NCBI GenBank assembly: GCA_024364735.1
Contig: JAGFNQ010001197.1
Coordinates: 643,988 to 707,987, forward strand
Direction of reading: 5' to 3'
Length of the DNA stretch: 64,000 nucleotides
Origin: Boesenbergia rotunda
Taxonomy: Eukaryota > Streptophyta > Magnoliopsida > Zingiberales > Zingiberaceae
Below, piece after piece: positions 37,481-49,499 of the stretch (its first letter is position 1; the number at the start of each line of letters is the position of its first letter). The translations under genes were made by a program, and so were the position numbers. Under the pieces are notes generated by a model. That model was not told the DNA's origin. It worked only from the letters and a program-made list of their open reading frames with translations, and made no database searches.

Positions 37481-37770
37481 TAAAATATAGTGATTAGACA
37501 ACCTCATTAACATTGACATAACACCTCAATAAAGTGGAGGTTATAAGATGTACTATAAATAAGGATCCCTCCTCCATTACAAATACGCTCATATTTTTTC
37601 TTTAATCGAGCTCATTTCATTTTCAGTCCACCTTGTTATTTTTAGGTGTTGACTTGAGCATCGAAGTAGCTACGCTGGGACCCCCGACTTACTTCTAACG
37701 TTCCTTCTTCAAGTGTTTTTCAACTGCTCGTGGGATTTTCTCGTGGTCAACTTTCTCTCCACATCACCAA
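37481..37770 (+). repeat. LTR-like fragment
   Basis: A TATA-like ACTATAAATAAGG at about 37551 is followed about 100 bases later by GACTTGAGCATCGAAGTAGC and GGGACCCCCGAC. This order of signals also occurs in the solo LTR at 16880. TG...CA borders and target duplications were not found, so this is a fragment or a decayed LTR. Confidence 0.4.
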
Positions 37771-38473
37771 GAATCCATCCCTCGTCGCTCTCCAACGGGA
37801 TCACATGGAATCGTGGGAAAATCTTACACTTCCTGATTTCGAATTTTATCCTTCATTTGTTGATGTGACAGACATGCTCCATCATCAGGAATTGTTCATT
37901 ATCTAAATCAAACAAGATTTTTATCGATAATCTTGGATAAATAACCAACATTATCAATAATAATCGTAAACCAAACGTACTCTTACAGTTATACTAGTAG
38001 TTGACTGCTATTATGGTACGAGTTTTAATAAAATCGGATTTTATTGATCCTCATTTTCAGTATCCATGCACTTTTGTTGAATTAGTTATTATGTAAACAT
38101 GCTATGTTATCATCCCTGTGGATTGACATACTTGATATTTATATGAATTTTGTTTTAATAAATTTTAGGATCAATTTTTAATAGATGTAAAATATCTCGT
38201 CTAAGTGTCAAACTTTGCTTGTGTGTCAAGTATCTGACCTCCTTCGTATAAAGAGTCTAAGCGTCAAACTTTCCTTGTGTGTCAAGTAAGTAAACATCCT
38301 CCATGATTTATTCTCTTTCACAGAGTATACAATCATCTCGGAGAAGCCGCTAAGACGATCACTTCATGCTATATCATCCCTTACCATTACATCGCAAAGT
38401 TTTTCTTTTCGTTGACTTTGACATTATGTCATTTTGTCTTCATATCATAAATAAAGTCAAGTAGATATAAAAC

Positions 38474-39010
38474 GGTAAATTACAGATAAATCCCTAATCC
38501 AAAAGTTGACTTTGTGTCCGCTCCCCAAGTAAGGAAACAAATGTTTTAAGTCCCTACTTTTTAGTTTTAACTCCCCAATACATAAATTTACTAATATACC
38601 CTTCTTACTTTTCCCGCTTTTGGTTTTCCCGCATTTCTTCTCCCGCAGCTTCGTTTTCCCCTGTTTTCTTCCCAACACAATCTCGGCGTCCTTCACCGGC
38701 GAAACCAAGCCAACTTCCTCTCCTCAATTTCCTTCTCCCGCGATTTCTTGACGACACATTCTCGGCGTCCTTCACCGGCGAAATCAAGTCAGCTTCCTCT
38801 CCTCAATTTCCTTCTTCCCAAATTTCTTGACGACTTAATCTCGCAAACCCTAACCAGCGAAATCAAGGCAAGTCGACCATTTTCCTCTCCCCCATTTCTT
38901 CCCGACACAATGTGAAGCAAGATTATAGCCGTGTAGATCCATCAACCCACCGACGAGGAGACTGAATCAAGCTTTGTCGTCGGAGATAGAGTTGAAGCTA
39001 GGCATTTTTT
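38474..39010 (+). repeat. Left terminal inverted repeat of the KI-MULE
   Basis: Inverse of 58985-59549 at the level of shared phrases. It contains about three copies of a 79-bp unit (TCTCGGCGTCCTTCACCGGC at 38681 and 38760, degraded at 38839). Its pyrimidine-rich, ACCCTAACC-containing sequence looks like a plant 5' leader, as expected if the TIR carries the element's promoters. Confidence 0.75.
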
Positions 39011-40317
39011 GTAGATTTTTTATCTATTAGTCGGAACTCTCTAATTATCATATTTCTTATTTCCCTATTCGTTTAAAAAAAGATTAGTGATTGATTAAGT
39101 ACAACTTCACCCTATTATGAGTATATTGTTACTATTCCTATGAGATTTCAATTTATCAATACTATTTGCATCATTCTTTAAAAATTTAAGAATTCCTTGA
39201 TTATAGATAAGTGGTGAGAGGGAGGTAAATAGGCAATTGTCAACAATTGCCATTTCTATAGATAAATAGGCAATTGTTCATGTTTAATGATGATATTAAA
39301 TTTTTTCTATTATTATTAAATTGAATGTTTATTGTTTGTAAGTAGGCACACTACTAGAATTTTTGCATTTAACAACACATAATCGACAACAGTTTTTTGA
39401 TAAAGTGTTGTCTTATGTCAATTTAACAACAGTTTTAGTATTAACCGTTGTTGTTGTTGGTCTGTATACGTAAAAAGACAACAGTAATAACAAAATATTG
39501 TCGTATGTATACTCAATGACAACAGTTATAAAATAACTGTTGTCTATAGGCGGGATTTACAACAACTGATGTGATAAACTGTTGTCTATTATGACAATAG
39601 ACAACAGTTATATTAAACTGTTGTTGTTGTATTGTTGTGCTGTTCAAGCAATAAACAAAATCAACGGTGGATATCCAACTGCAAAAAAACAACGAACTAT
39701 TGAATCCTCATTCTCTTATTTTTCGATCCTTAATCATCTTTTTTTCTCGTCGCACAAACCCCTAATCTTTTCTTTTCCTCGCCCGCCAACCACCCAAACC
39801 CCCGACCATTTCCGCTTCTCTCACACAAACCCCTCGCAGCCACGAGTCGACGCCTCTCCCCCTTCTTCATCGCCCGAGTCCAAGGAAGCCCCGAGAGCGG
39901 CGCTTCCTTTCACCTAGGGGTGTAAATGAGTCAAGCCGCTCGTGAGCTATTCGGATCTCGGTTCAAAAAAAAGCTCGTTCGAGTTCGTTCGATTAAGTTA
40001 ACGAGCCGAGCTCGAGCTCGATTTCGAGCTCGAAAACATTATCGAGCCGAGCTCGAGCTTAGCAGTATTTGGCTCGTGAGCTCGCGAACATGTTCGTTTA
40101 GAGGCTCGCGAACGCGTTCATTTAGAGGTTCGCGAACGTGTTCGTTTATAGGCTCGCGAACGCGTTCGTTAAGAGGTTCGCGAACGTGTTCATTAAGAGA
40201 TTCACGAACGTGTTTGTTAAGAGGTTATATATATATATTATCTATATATAATATATTATAAATATATTAAGAGATCGATTCAGAATATATAATTGATTCA
40301 GAATATATATATAGAGC

Positions 40318-40542
40318 AATGATATACAACAAGAATTTGTAGCATGAAACCCAACATGAATGACGTGGCACTTTTTATATACGCATCCGATTGCCACTTG
40401 GACACCAACGGCGGCCTCCGGCCGCCGCCCCGAACCATTCTATAACCTGGGGGGCATAGTGAACCCGTCGGGGATCGCTATAATTAGAATGTCACGTCAT
40501 TCATGTTGGGTTTCATGCTACAAATTCTTGTTGCATATCATT
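40318..40542. mobile_element. 225-bp MITE with long inverted repeats, nested in the hAT element
   Basis: The two arms of about 47 bases are almost perfect inverses (AATGATATACAACAAGAATT left; AATGATATGCAACAAGAATT on the inverse of the right, then both continue TGTAGCATGAAACCCAACAT). A GC-rich core separates them. The surrounding TA-rich sequence hides any target duplication, so the superfamily is uncertain. Confidence 0.85.
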
Positions 40543-40889
40543 TTTCATATATATAATATTAGATTATGTATATATAATATATTATGTATATATTAAGACT
40601 GAGATCGATTCATTCGTCCGAACCCTAAGCCCTAACCTCCGGCTGCGGCGCCTCCCTCGACCCTCTGTCGCGACTCTCGCCCGCGGGCCGCGGCGCCTCC
40701 TCTCTCGCGTCTCTCGCTTGCGGCGCCTCCCTCTCTCGCGATTCCGAACCCTAACCTGCGGCGCTTCCCTCTTTCGCGTCTCTCGCCTGCGGAACCTGCC
40801 CCTGCGCCGATCCCTCCCTCCTCGTTGCCGCCTGCGCCGAGCTGCCTTCACAGGTTCAGGATACTGCTTTTCCTTTGAAACTTATTTTG

Positions 40890-40992
40890 GTTCAGGATAC
40901 TGCTTTTCCTTTAACTGAAGGAGATCGCCTTGGGCTTCGTGGTCTTCTTCCTCCTCGTGTTATATCATTTGAGCAACAACATCAGCGTTTTA
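40890..40992 (+). pseudogene. Captured exon of a mitochondrial NAD-malic enzyme
   Basis: Read from 40890 this translates to VQDTAFPLTEGDRLGLRGLL followed by PPRVISFEQQHQRF, the conserved N-terminal block of plant NAD-dependent malic enzyme. It then meets a donor (TTTTA/gtgagt) at 40993, followed by several hundred bases of intron-like sequence. The fragment thus came from genomic DNA, not from mRNA. TTCAGGATACTGCTTTTCCT occurs twice (about 40855 and 40891), so the exon start was duplicated. There is no start codon or downstream catalytic part, so it cannot encode an enzyme. Confidence 0.85.
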
Positions 40993-43340
40993 GTGAGTCA
41001 AAGGAATCTTTTGTAGTCTGGGAATTTTCAATTATGTGGAGATTTTGTTGTTGATTATACATGTATTTCTGCACATAACAGTTTTTTTGCTTTACATTTC
41101 ATATAGCTTATTTTGGTTGCCTAAATTGTGTAAACATACTTTGTCAGGCCAGTGCATACCTTCTGCATCATAAGTTTCCTGATTTAAAACTATTGCTCAT
41201 TTGTTTGTTTATCTAATCATGTGTGTTTAGGTAAACTTCTTGAGGCTAATAAGGTGAATTCTGTTGAACTAAATGAAGCCTAACACCTTTTATTATGCAC
41301 TTACAATGTTCATGTATGGAACGAGTTACTTATGAAATATATTATGCAACATTTCTTTTATAAAATATTTTGCAGCAAGTTTTCTATAGTAAGTTTCTTT
41401 TATAAAATATTCTTGATGTATCAATTCCTTTTCTTCCTTGGATTTTGTATTCTTCATTTCAATCTTTGACTTTTATAATCATATGGGTGTTTTTGGCTCC
41501 GCTTTGTTTAGTTCTCTGGCTTACTAATGTCTGCTAGGTTGCCCTTGTTATATAGGTGTTTTTTTTTTGTTTTCTCTTAATATGTATTTCCCTTTTGTTT
41601 CTAGTTTTAGAAAATATATAAAATTTTAGGTACACTAATAAATATGCTTAACGAGCTCGATTATGTGCTTAACGAGCTCGAACTCGAGCTTGATTATGTG
41701 CCTAATGAGCTCGAACTCGAGCTCGATTAATCTTAACGAGCCAATCTCAAACTAAGCTCGTTTGACTTTAAAACGAGCTATTTTCGAGCCGAGCTCGAGC
41801 CTTTCACGAACTCTTTAATTTTATTACGAATCGAACTCGAGCTTAAGAATTAAAGCTCGAATCGAACTCGAGCCGAATTCGAGCTTAGGGAAAAGCTAAT
41901 CGAGCCGAACTCGAGCCTCATACTGTTCGGCTCGGCTCGGCTCGATTGCACCCCTACTTTCACCCTCGCGAGGTGAGCCCCGACTCCTCTCGCTCTCTTC
42001 TTCTTCATCGCGCAAGCAAGGAGGCGACGCCTCCTCACTTACCTTTTCTTCTTCCTCGATCGTGTGCCCTAGCTACTGACGCCCAGGCAAGCAGTACCCT
42101 GCGTCAACACCGCATCTTCATCGCTAGCTACGACAGGCGAATTGCTCCTTCCCGGCTAAGTGCCACTGCCAGCGGCCCTCCTAGTGAGTTGAGATTTCGC
42201 TATTGATTGTTTTTGGTACCGTGAGTTGGAGCTAACCTAGTCCTCTTCCTAGGGATTTCTGGAAATTAGGGCTCTTGCATGTGGCTGGGTTTCTTCTGAT
42301 CGAAACAGAAAGGGGCAGAGGAAAGCTTGGTGTGTGGGTTTTCAGGTAAGGCTTGGTTGTGATCTTCATTCTTGGATGTTTCCCTTTGGATTTCCAAACT
42401 TGTACGTGAGCTCTATTAGATTCCCAAATTGCATTAGCTAGGTTTAGTTGAGCTTTGATCATTTCTTTTATGTAGGAACTAACTAATTCCTTGATAACTT
42501 CATTCATTCACTAACTGTTGATGAGTTTGAAACTAAGAACATTGTCCAGTAGAGCATAATTTTCTGCCAACCCTATTAGTAGTTTACAAGTAGATTTATA
42601 GCATCTTATGCTCTTTGGTTTGTTGTAATGAAGTTAGGTTCTCAAAGGAAATAGCACAGGCAATATGGATAGGTTCAACAAGAAACTAAAAAACGCATCC
42701 AATGCCTTTGCATATGCTTTGTATATAATATTAAGTTGTTCTTTAGAGTGATATCTATAACGAATGCAGACATACATAGATATTTGATGACTACTATAAC
42801 AAAAAGAAATTAAAAACAGTGAAGCAGAAATTGAGTAATGAGTGTTTACTGTTTGACATACAAGGGAACCAGTAAGCTTATGTTCCAGTCTTAGTCTAGT
42901 TTCTTACTATACATTACCTATTACAATTACTATATGTCTAAAATACACCTAACATTTTTTCTACAGGTTTTATGCTATATCTTGTATAGGCTTATAGATT
43001 CTTTCCGTCTGGCCTAATTTATTTCAACATTAAGGGCCCAATTACTTGAAAGGAAGATATAAAGGAAAAAAGGGAAAGCATCACAAAATTTCATGGGGAA
43101 CTCTATCATTTGTGGACTTTTTTTTATCACTTCTCATCTCACTTGTATATTCCATCTAAGTATCCAAACCCTAAATGTCAAGAATTTAACATAAGTTTAA
43201 ACATTGCACACAACTTGATACTTTAGCCACACACGATTTGCATTACTGAGCATTGCAATCTGAACAGGACTTGGTTTAATATTACATTGCCTACTTGCAA
43301 AGGATAATAAGTTACAGATCTGTCAAATTGATTATTTCAG

Positions 43341-44116
43341 AATGTTTACGAATACAGATATGGCACGAAACAAGGGTTTTATATTATCAGGACCTGCAGA
43401 AATTAATGTTCAAAGGAAACAACTGAAGGAGATAATTGATTCTCTACTCCCAGCATGCACAACCTGATTTGGTTACTGGGATGCCTTTTAGAGCACAAGC
43501 AATTATTGCGAATCCTCCTGCTTATGGTAAGATATGCACATTAATTATTAGTCTACATGCGGAGCTTGAACTTCAATTAATAATTTAGTAACACTAGAAA
43601 GTTGAGTTATCTTAGATGTTTAGCATCCAGATGACCCAGTAAAAGCATAACATGGTGTTTTCTGCCTCTGTTATTCAATTATTCGATTATTCGAAACTTT
43701 CTATAAATGAATATAAATTGATTTTGAAGATTTACTCTAAATGACATCAAACATGTATGAGAAAACTCCCTCTGTTTTCTGCCTTAAGTTTATTTTGACA
43801 TGCTTGTTGGTGACACTTGAATAAGAGAGTTCTTTTGGTTGATTCTAAATTTATGCTTTATATGGTTGCAATGCCGTTGAACGTAGGCAACGGTAGTGTT
43901 AGAGTCTCTATCATACATTGTGGTTAAAGTGAGGTTATGGGTTTTTAACTCAGCAGTGCATAATATTTAAATTTGTTTGATTTATATAGATCTCAATAGA
44001 AAAAAATTGCTCAATTTTTTTTTGTCTCTTCTGATATAATTGATTCCTACAGGACATTTGCATATTGCTGAAGCTCTTGGTGTGCGTCTCCACATCTTCT
44101 TCACAATACCATGGAC
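43341..44116 (+). pseudogene. Captured fragment of a sterol 3-beta-glucosyltransferase (UGT80-type) gene
   Basis: Two exons with their original splice sites are visible. The first, 43341-43526, reads MARNKGFILSGPAEINVQRK, QLKEIIDSLLPACT and, after a frame break near 43465, PDLVTGMPFRAQAIIANPPA followed by YG. The second, 44053-44116, reads GHLHIAEALGVRLHIFFTIP then WT. These are consecutive blocks of plant sterol glucosyltransferase. The frame break and the absence of the UDP-sugar-binding PSPG box show that this is a nonfunctional fragment. Introns were carried along, so capture was at the DNA level within the CACTA element. Confidence 0.87.
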
Positions 44117-44716
44117 GTAAGCTTCCTGCAGAGTTGTCTCCTACTTATTGTTGTTTTCACATACAGTGCTCTATGCTTCCATTAGCTTTGATTGATTTTC
44201 CCATGCTGTTTTAAAATGCTCTTTATGAGGCATCATATTTATATCTAGTGACTGATGCAATATATGTATTCCTTCCCGTGGCAATTTGCTAGAACTTGTA
44301 TATAGTGAATGCATGGTGTAATTAGACCACTTGATTACTAGGTAGCTTGCTATCAAAAGATTCCAAGATAGAAGATTCTCTATCATTACTGAATTTGTTT
44401 TTGTATTCCAAGCATTCTATTTATTGTTAAGTTATATGGAGGAAACAAAATATATAGTAATTTTTGTTGTGCAGTTTCATGAAATATGATGCACTACTGA
44501 TGTGGGATTTCCATAATTTTCATGTGCAAGTGAAGTTATTGGAGAAGCACAGTGTTAAGCAATAAAATTGTTTAATTCGTTCTAAGGAAGAAAAGGAAGA
44601 AAATAAGTACAGTGGGAAGTGATTAAGGTATTTGCACTTCTATTTAAATCAAAAAATTTTATTGTGTATAATATTGGTATTTTAAGCATTAAAAATATGA
44701 ATTATCTTTGCCTTAG

Positions 44717-45012
44717 GTTCCTAGGCAACCGGATGCCAAACAATGTGGATATTATGTGATGAGATTTATGAAGCAAATTACTGAAGAAGTTACATCAATC
44801 GAGGGGGATGCATTCCGAACGATAGTAATAATTTCTTTATTATCTCAAATATTTAAAGTTATCTAGTTATAAATTTTTTCAAGTTGTTATGTTTTATTCT
44901 GTACAATCATATAATGTGTTTTTGTTCATAGTTTGCAAAAGCAGAGTACTCCCAAGATGAAATTGATGAAGTGCGCTCCGCGATAGCTGATTGTATACAA
45001 GATTATATTTGA
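44717..45012 (+). pseudogene. C-terminal exons of an Ulp1-like (C48) cysteine protease in the CACTA element
   Basis: Exon 44717-44824 reads VPRQPDAKQCGYYVMRFMKQ then ITEEVTSIEGDAFRTI. The QCGYYVMRF block holds the catalytic Cys of the Ulp1/SENP fold as found in CACTA-associated proteases. Exon 44932-45012 reads FAKAEYSQDEIDEVRSAIAD then CIQDYI and a stop. The His- and Asp-bearing upstream exons were not found, so only the tail remains. It is a different lineage from the Ulp-like gene at 46836, whose catalytic block reads LDCGVFTCLW. Confidence 0.8.
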
Positions 45013-46835
45013 TAATAGGTATGTAAATGTTAGTTACTAAAGTTTAAACTTTTCCTGGTAAATGTTAGTTACTAAGCTTTCGGGTGATATTCCCCTGAAT
45101 CAAACAATATACATCAACAATATTTTTTTTAGAGATGTTGTAACCTGAGATTATTTTTTATACGTTGGAGAACAATTAGTTTAGTGGACATGAAAGTTAC
45201 TTAGATGTTCAAGTAGATTCGTTGAACAATAGAGTCGTACTAGTTTGGCCAAATTCCTTTTGATGCTGTGGTCTAAAACCTGTAGAAACTTGAAATTTAG
45301 TTGCTTTCTTGCATCTCTACTTGAATTTGCAGCCTAGCCTTTCAAGTGTTCTCATTTAAGGAGGATAAACTAATCACCACTACAGATCACTGAACTCATC
45401 ACTAGGAATTAAACTTTTCAACAAGCTGCATTTACTACTAGATACGATTCAACTCAAATATCAGATTACTCGAAATAGTAGTGGACAGACTGAATTTGGC
45501 ATGACTAATTGTATAATCGTATGAAATTAACATAAATATAAACACATTCATCCAATAGAAATTCCTTCAATATATTTTTTTTCAATATATTTTGGAGCTT
45601 CAGCAGTTCTGCCTAACATCCCTGATTGGATGCAATTCTTCAATATATTTTTTTATTTGCCTAAACAGACACAGTTTGTGATTCAGAATATGATTCTGAA
45701 TCACAAACAATCAATCAAGAACATGTGTCAGATATTTAATATGGTCGTCTGAGTATTTTCCTTGAAAAGTGGTTGTAAGGCTGTAAATGTCTAGATAAGC
45801 CAAGCTAGCAGTTTCCTTATAATTGCAAGTGCTGATACATACATATCTTTTTTGTTTGTTTGTTTGTTTGTTAGTTTTGTTGTTTGTTGATACATATCTT
45901 CATGGATCATTTTTTATTGGACATATACATTTAATAGAATAACTAATTAGAGTGTTTGTTCTCTTTTTTCCAGCTGCAGGGACTTGTTCGTGATCATGTT
46001 CGAAGACCATTAATCTGACATTCCAAGCTATAATTTTTGTGATTTGAACTTCATTGTAAGTTTAGTTGGGTCAGAATTATATATAATTTGAACTCTTGTA
46101 ATTTGGGTCAGAAGATACTTTAGTGGTTTCGTCTGTAGAAAGGCTGTGGTGGATCTTTATTGTAAATATGTTGATGATGTTTGATATATATAGTTTTTGT
46201 TTCGAGGTTAAATTATTGCCTTTTAATTGAAAATATAATGGAAATATCTTTGTTTTCAAATTGGTATGAAACTGTTGTGGAACAGTACAAACGCACAATA
46301 GGTTTTTTTAAAGCTAAACTGTTGTTGTAGATAAACGACAACAGTGTTATATAGGTAAAACTGTTATCGAATATAATAGAAGACAACGGTGAATTCGCTA
46401 TACGACAACAGTTAAACACCGTTGTTAAAACTCATCTAAACGACAACAGTGAAAAACTGTTGTTAAAACTCATCTATACGACAACAGTTAAACACCGTTG
46501 TTATAAAACTGTTGTCGAATATAATAAAAGACAACAGTGAAAAACTGTTGTCAAAATGTTGTCGAATATGATATACGACAACAGTGGAAAACTGTTGTCA
46601 AACTGTTGTCGTAGACCAAACGACAACAGTGATTCACTGTTGTCATAGACCCCCCTTTAACAACATGGCCTTTAACAACAGTGGTATTTGGCATACGACA
46701 ATAGTGATTCACTGTTGTTGAATGCATTTTTTCTAGTAGTGGCAAATGTTTACTTGATTAATTTTCAGTTTACTTTATGGTCTAAATACTAAAATTGTGT
46801 TGGATATTTTGAGTAAGGGTTGAACAGAATCAAAG

Positions 46836-49499
46836 ATGGTGAAGACTAAGAAAGAAGCAAAGATTAACAAAGATGCTAAAGAGGTTAACAGTGGGAAAAA
46901 AGCTCAGTTTCGGTGTTCACCTACTTTTTTTAGAGCTGTGATGGATGAAGTGAGACCGAAAATGACTGATAAGCAAAAGGAGAGTATTCAAAACACTCCA
47001 TTTGGTATATGTCTTAAGATGCCCAAATTGGCGATCAGCAGCTCCAGAGTTGATATAATTTTAAAAAGATTTCAGTTGCAATCTCGTTTATTTGTGTTTG
47101 GTGAAAATATTGTTGTTCCCTTTACATCACCAGAGTTTTCCATTGTTCTTGGCTTACGTTATGCAGGGCAACCAGTTGATTTAAATTTGTTGCTCAGTAT
47201 TTCTCTGGGAAAGTTGGCAACGTGACCAGAAGTGGAATCTACGATAGACTATCCTCTTTAGCTGGATCAGAGAGTAACTCAGATGTGGATGATTTTGTTA
47301 GGATGTTTATTTGTTTAGTGTTTAATTGTATCATTTTTCCTGTGGCCAACTACTCAACACCTCGATTCATTATGTCATATATTGATGACCTGACCACCTT
47401 CTTTGATTATTCATGGGGAGATGCGACTTATAGATTTTTGAACAACCAAATTTTGAAATATATTGGAAAGGGTGATGGAAATGTTAGAAGAAAGAAGTAT
47501 TTAGATGGTTCAACTGTTGTATTGATGGTGAGTTTTTTTAGTATGCTTTTATTATGTTTTGTTCTGTTATACTAATAAATTTATTTATTTAGGCATGGTT
47601 ATATGAAAGAATACCTTCTCTTGGAGTTGTACGTTCGCTACATACTTTTCCCAGGTTGTTCCGTTGAGGGGAAAGTAAGATACATACCAAACCTGATTTA
47701 GCAGAGAGGTTATTGAATTCCATTGGCTATAGTAAAGTAAGTTCATATTTTATAGTAGACATACTCAAATATGATGAATTGTAGTGACCTTTTAATTTTA
47801 ATTGTGAAAAGGTATTGTCCATTGTACCATTTTCGGATGAAGATATACTGTTTCATCAAAGGCGAGCAAGTTTTTCGGTAATATTATCAATAAATAAGTA
47901 TTTTGTTAAATGAAGTTGAGAAAATATTTATTTGCTACAAGAATCTTGTAATTTTTTCAGGGCTCAGAATGTATTAAATGTGGTGGATTGATTGCTGGTA
48001 CAAGTTGGGCCAATACTGAACCAATGGCAAAAGAGTTTGGTGGTGAGCCACAACCACAGATTGATGATATCAGTGGGTCAGAAGACAACAAGAGAGATGA
48101 AGTTAAAGACTCCATTGAAGGTGAAATTGCTGGGTTTGTTGAAGTGCCGGTTCAAAAGAATATTGCATCAGTAGAGCAATTTGTGTCCTCTATTGCAATG
48201 ACGGTTAGGAGAAGGGCAGACAGAATGAAGAAAAAAAAGGCTGAAATATATGTTACCCCGCCAAGTACAACACCTAAACGTAGGAGGAAGGCGGGCAAAG
48301 AGGTGTTAGCATCAGTTGTAGACCTAATAGTGCTGGAAACGGTAAAATAGAGTTAATTTTATTTATTTGTTGTTAACTGTGTTTCTATTTTATTCTTATG
48401 TTCTTAAATCTATCTACATAGGGAGAGACGACTATAGATGTTGCTACAATTGGAAGGGATGCTGTTGCAGACGTGATGAATAAATTTAGAGAAACGAGAA
48501 ATTTTTGTGGATATGAAGAAACAACAGATGAAGAGCGAGAGATGGTAACAGAATATCTTTCTCGAGATAAGTTAGAGTATGTTAATCTTGTACATGTTTC
48601 CTTTTCTAGAATATTAGTCCTTTATAGTGAAATATTATATAAATTTTCAAATTTGCAGTGTTGTTGTGTGGGAGGAAGATAATGTGGTACTTGATGGCTT
48701 CCAATTCTGTGAATTCTTATTTCGTAATCCAGTTGGATCCGAAATTATTGATTGTTACATGAGAATAATGAGAAAGCAAAGTGTCAAGAAAGGGTTTGAA
48801 ATTTTTGGCATGGACATGGGTGTTCAGGTTTGTGGTGTTCTTTGACCTTACAATTGAATTCTTTAATTTTTGTTTACAATGAGAAATATGACTCTATTTC
48901 TACATGTAGAGAGAAGTCCTTGATAAATTGGAAGGACATAGAAATAATCGATTGCTGCGGAAGGGTGAGTATGAAGAATTTGTTGGAAAACTTACTTCAG
49001 TGACAAGAATCAATTAAAACATCTCAATGAAGATTTATTTACAAGATACAGATATATTATTTTTCCCTTGAACTATGGATGACATTGGTATCTGTTATTC
49101 TATTCAACAAGAGAAGGCAAATTCAAGACCATGAACTCCAAGCCTCATCCAGCTGCTTTCGGGACAGCCAAAGTTTATGTAAGTTTCATCATTTGTATTT
49201 CAATAACTCTTAAAACTTAAATTTCACAGCTGAATCAATATTTGCAGGCAGAATCTTTGGCTGGATACATGAAAAATTTCTCAGGCTTTGACATTGGGAA
49301 AATAACAGTAATGAAAACAAAGTGTCGTCACCAAGGTGAGACACTCGATTGTGGTGTTTTTACTTGTTTGTGGATTGAGTGTCTAGCGCTTGATGATGAT
49401 AAAATATGGAATTATGAAAAAAAGGTAAAGATGGATGCGTATCGGGCACACATGGTAACGATTATTCTGTCAGATGAAAATGGAATTATGAAGAAATAG
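46836..49499 (+). pseudogene. DUF1985/Ulp1-like cysteine protease gene of the KI-MULE, disrupted
   Basis: It starts MVKTKKEAKINKDAKEVNSG. The first 200 codons resemble the DUF1985 region of plant transposon-borne Ulp proteins (LRYAGQPVDLNLLL, then FICLVFNCIIFP). A long charged middle (TPKRRRKAGKE near 48290) follows. The C-terminal Ulp1-like domain has HWYLLFYSTREGKF (49083-49124), then QGETLDCGVFTCLWIECLAL near 49336, the His and Cys parts of the catalytic triad. Damage: a frame break near 47222, TGA at 47665-47667 where LFRWGES is expected, a likely frame break near 49000, and TGA at 49080-49082 immediately before the catalytic HW. The protein cannot be made as a whole. Such genes belong to KI-MULEs; the role in transposition is unknown. 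Confidence 0.83.

Larger units (their letters stand above)
39915..41956. mobile_element. hAT element nested in the CACTA element, carrying a malic enzyme exon
   Basis: Ends TAGGGGTGTAAA and, inverted, TAGGGGTGCAAT; flanked by perfect 8-bp repeats CTTTCACC (39907-39914, 41957-41964). Both subterminal zones (39950-40215, 41645-41945) are built of GAGCTCGAGCTCG-like motifs. The middle has a GC-rich block (40610-40855), a captured exon (40890-40992) followed by its donor and intron-like sequence, and a 225-bp MITE. No transposase is present. Confidence 0.93.
39349..46741. mobile_element. CACTA element, nonautonomous, with captured gene fragments
   Basis: Begins CACTACTAGAATTTTTGCAT and ends in the inverse of CACTACTAGAAAAAATGCAT. 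The trinucleotide GCA flanks both ends (39346-39348, 46742-46744), the 3-bp target duplication of CACTA elements. Subterminal zones (39360-39632 and 46265-46735) are packed with GACAACAGT/ACTGTTGTC motifs, the usual transposase-binding arrays. I find no TNP2-type transposase. The interior holds a hAT insertion, a sterol glucosyltransferase fragment and the C-terminal exons of an Ulp1-like protease. It inserted in the KI-MULE about 90 bases upstream of the Ulp-like gene start. Confidence 0.95.

Noticed and set aside
39926..40261. A 111-codon frame rich in SRTRSFRGSRT repeats
   Set aside because: It is the translation of the GCTCGCGAACG-type subterminal repeats of the hAT element.
40582..40851. 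Arg-rich frame on minus
   Set aside because: It is produced by a GC-rich repeated block inside the hAT element; no start context or conserved domain.
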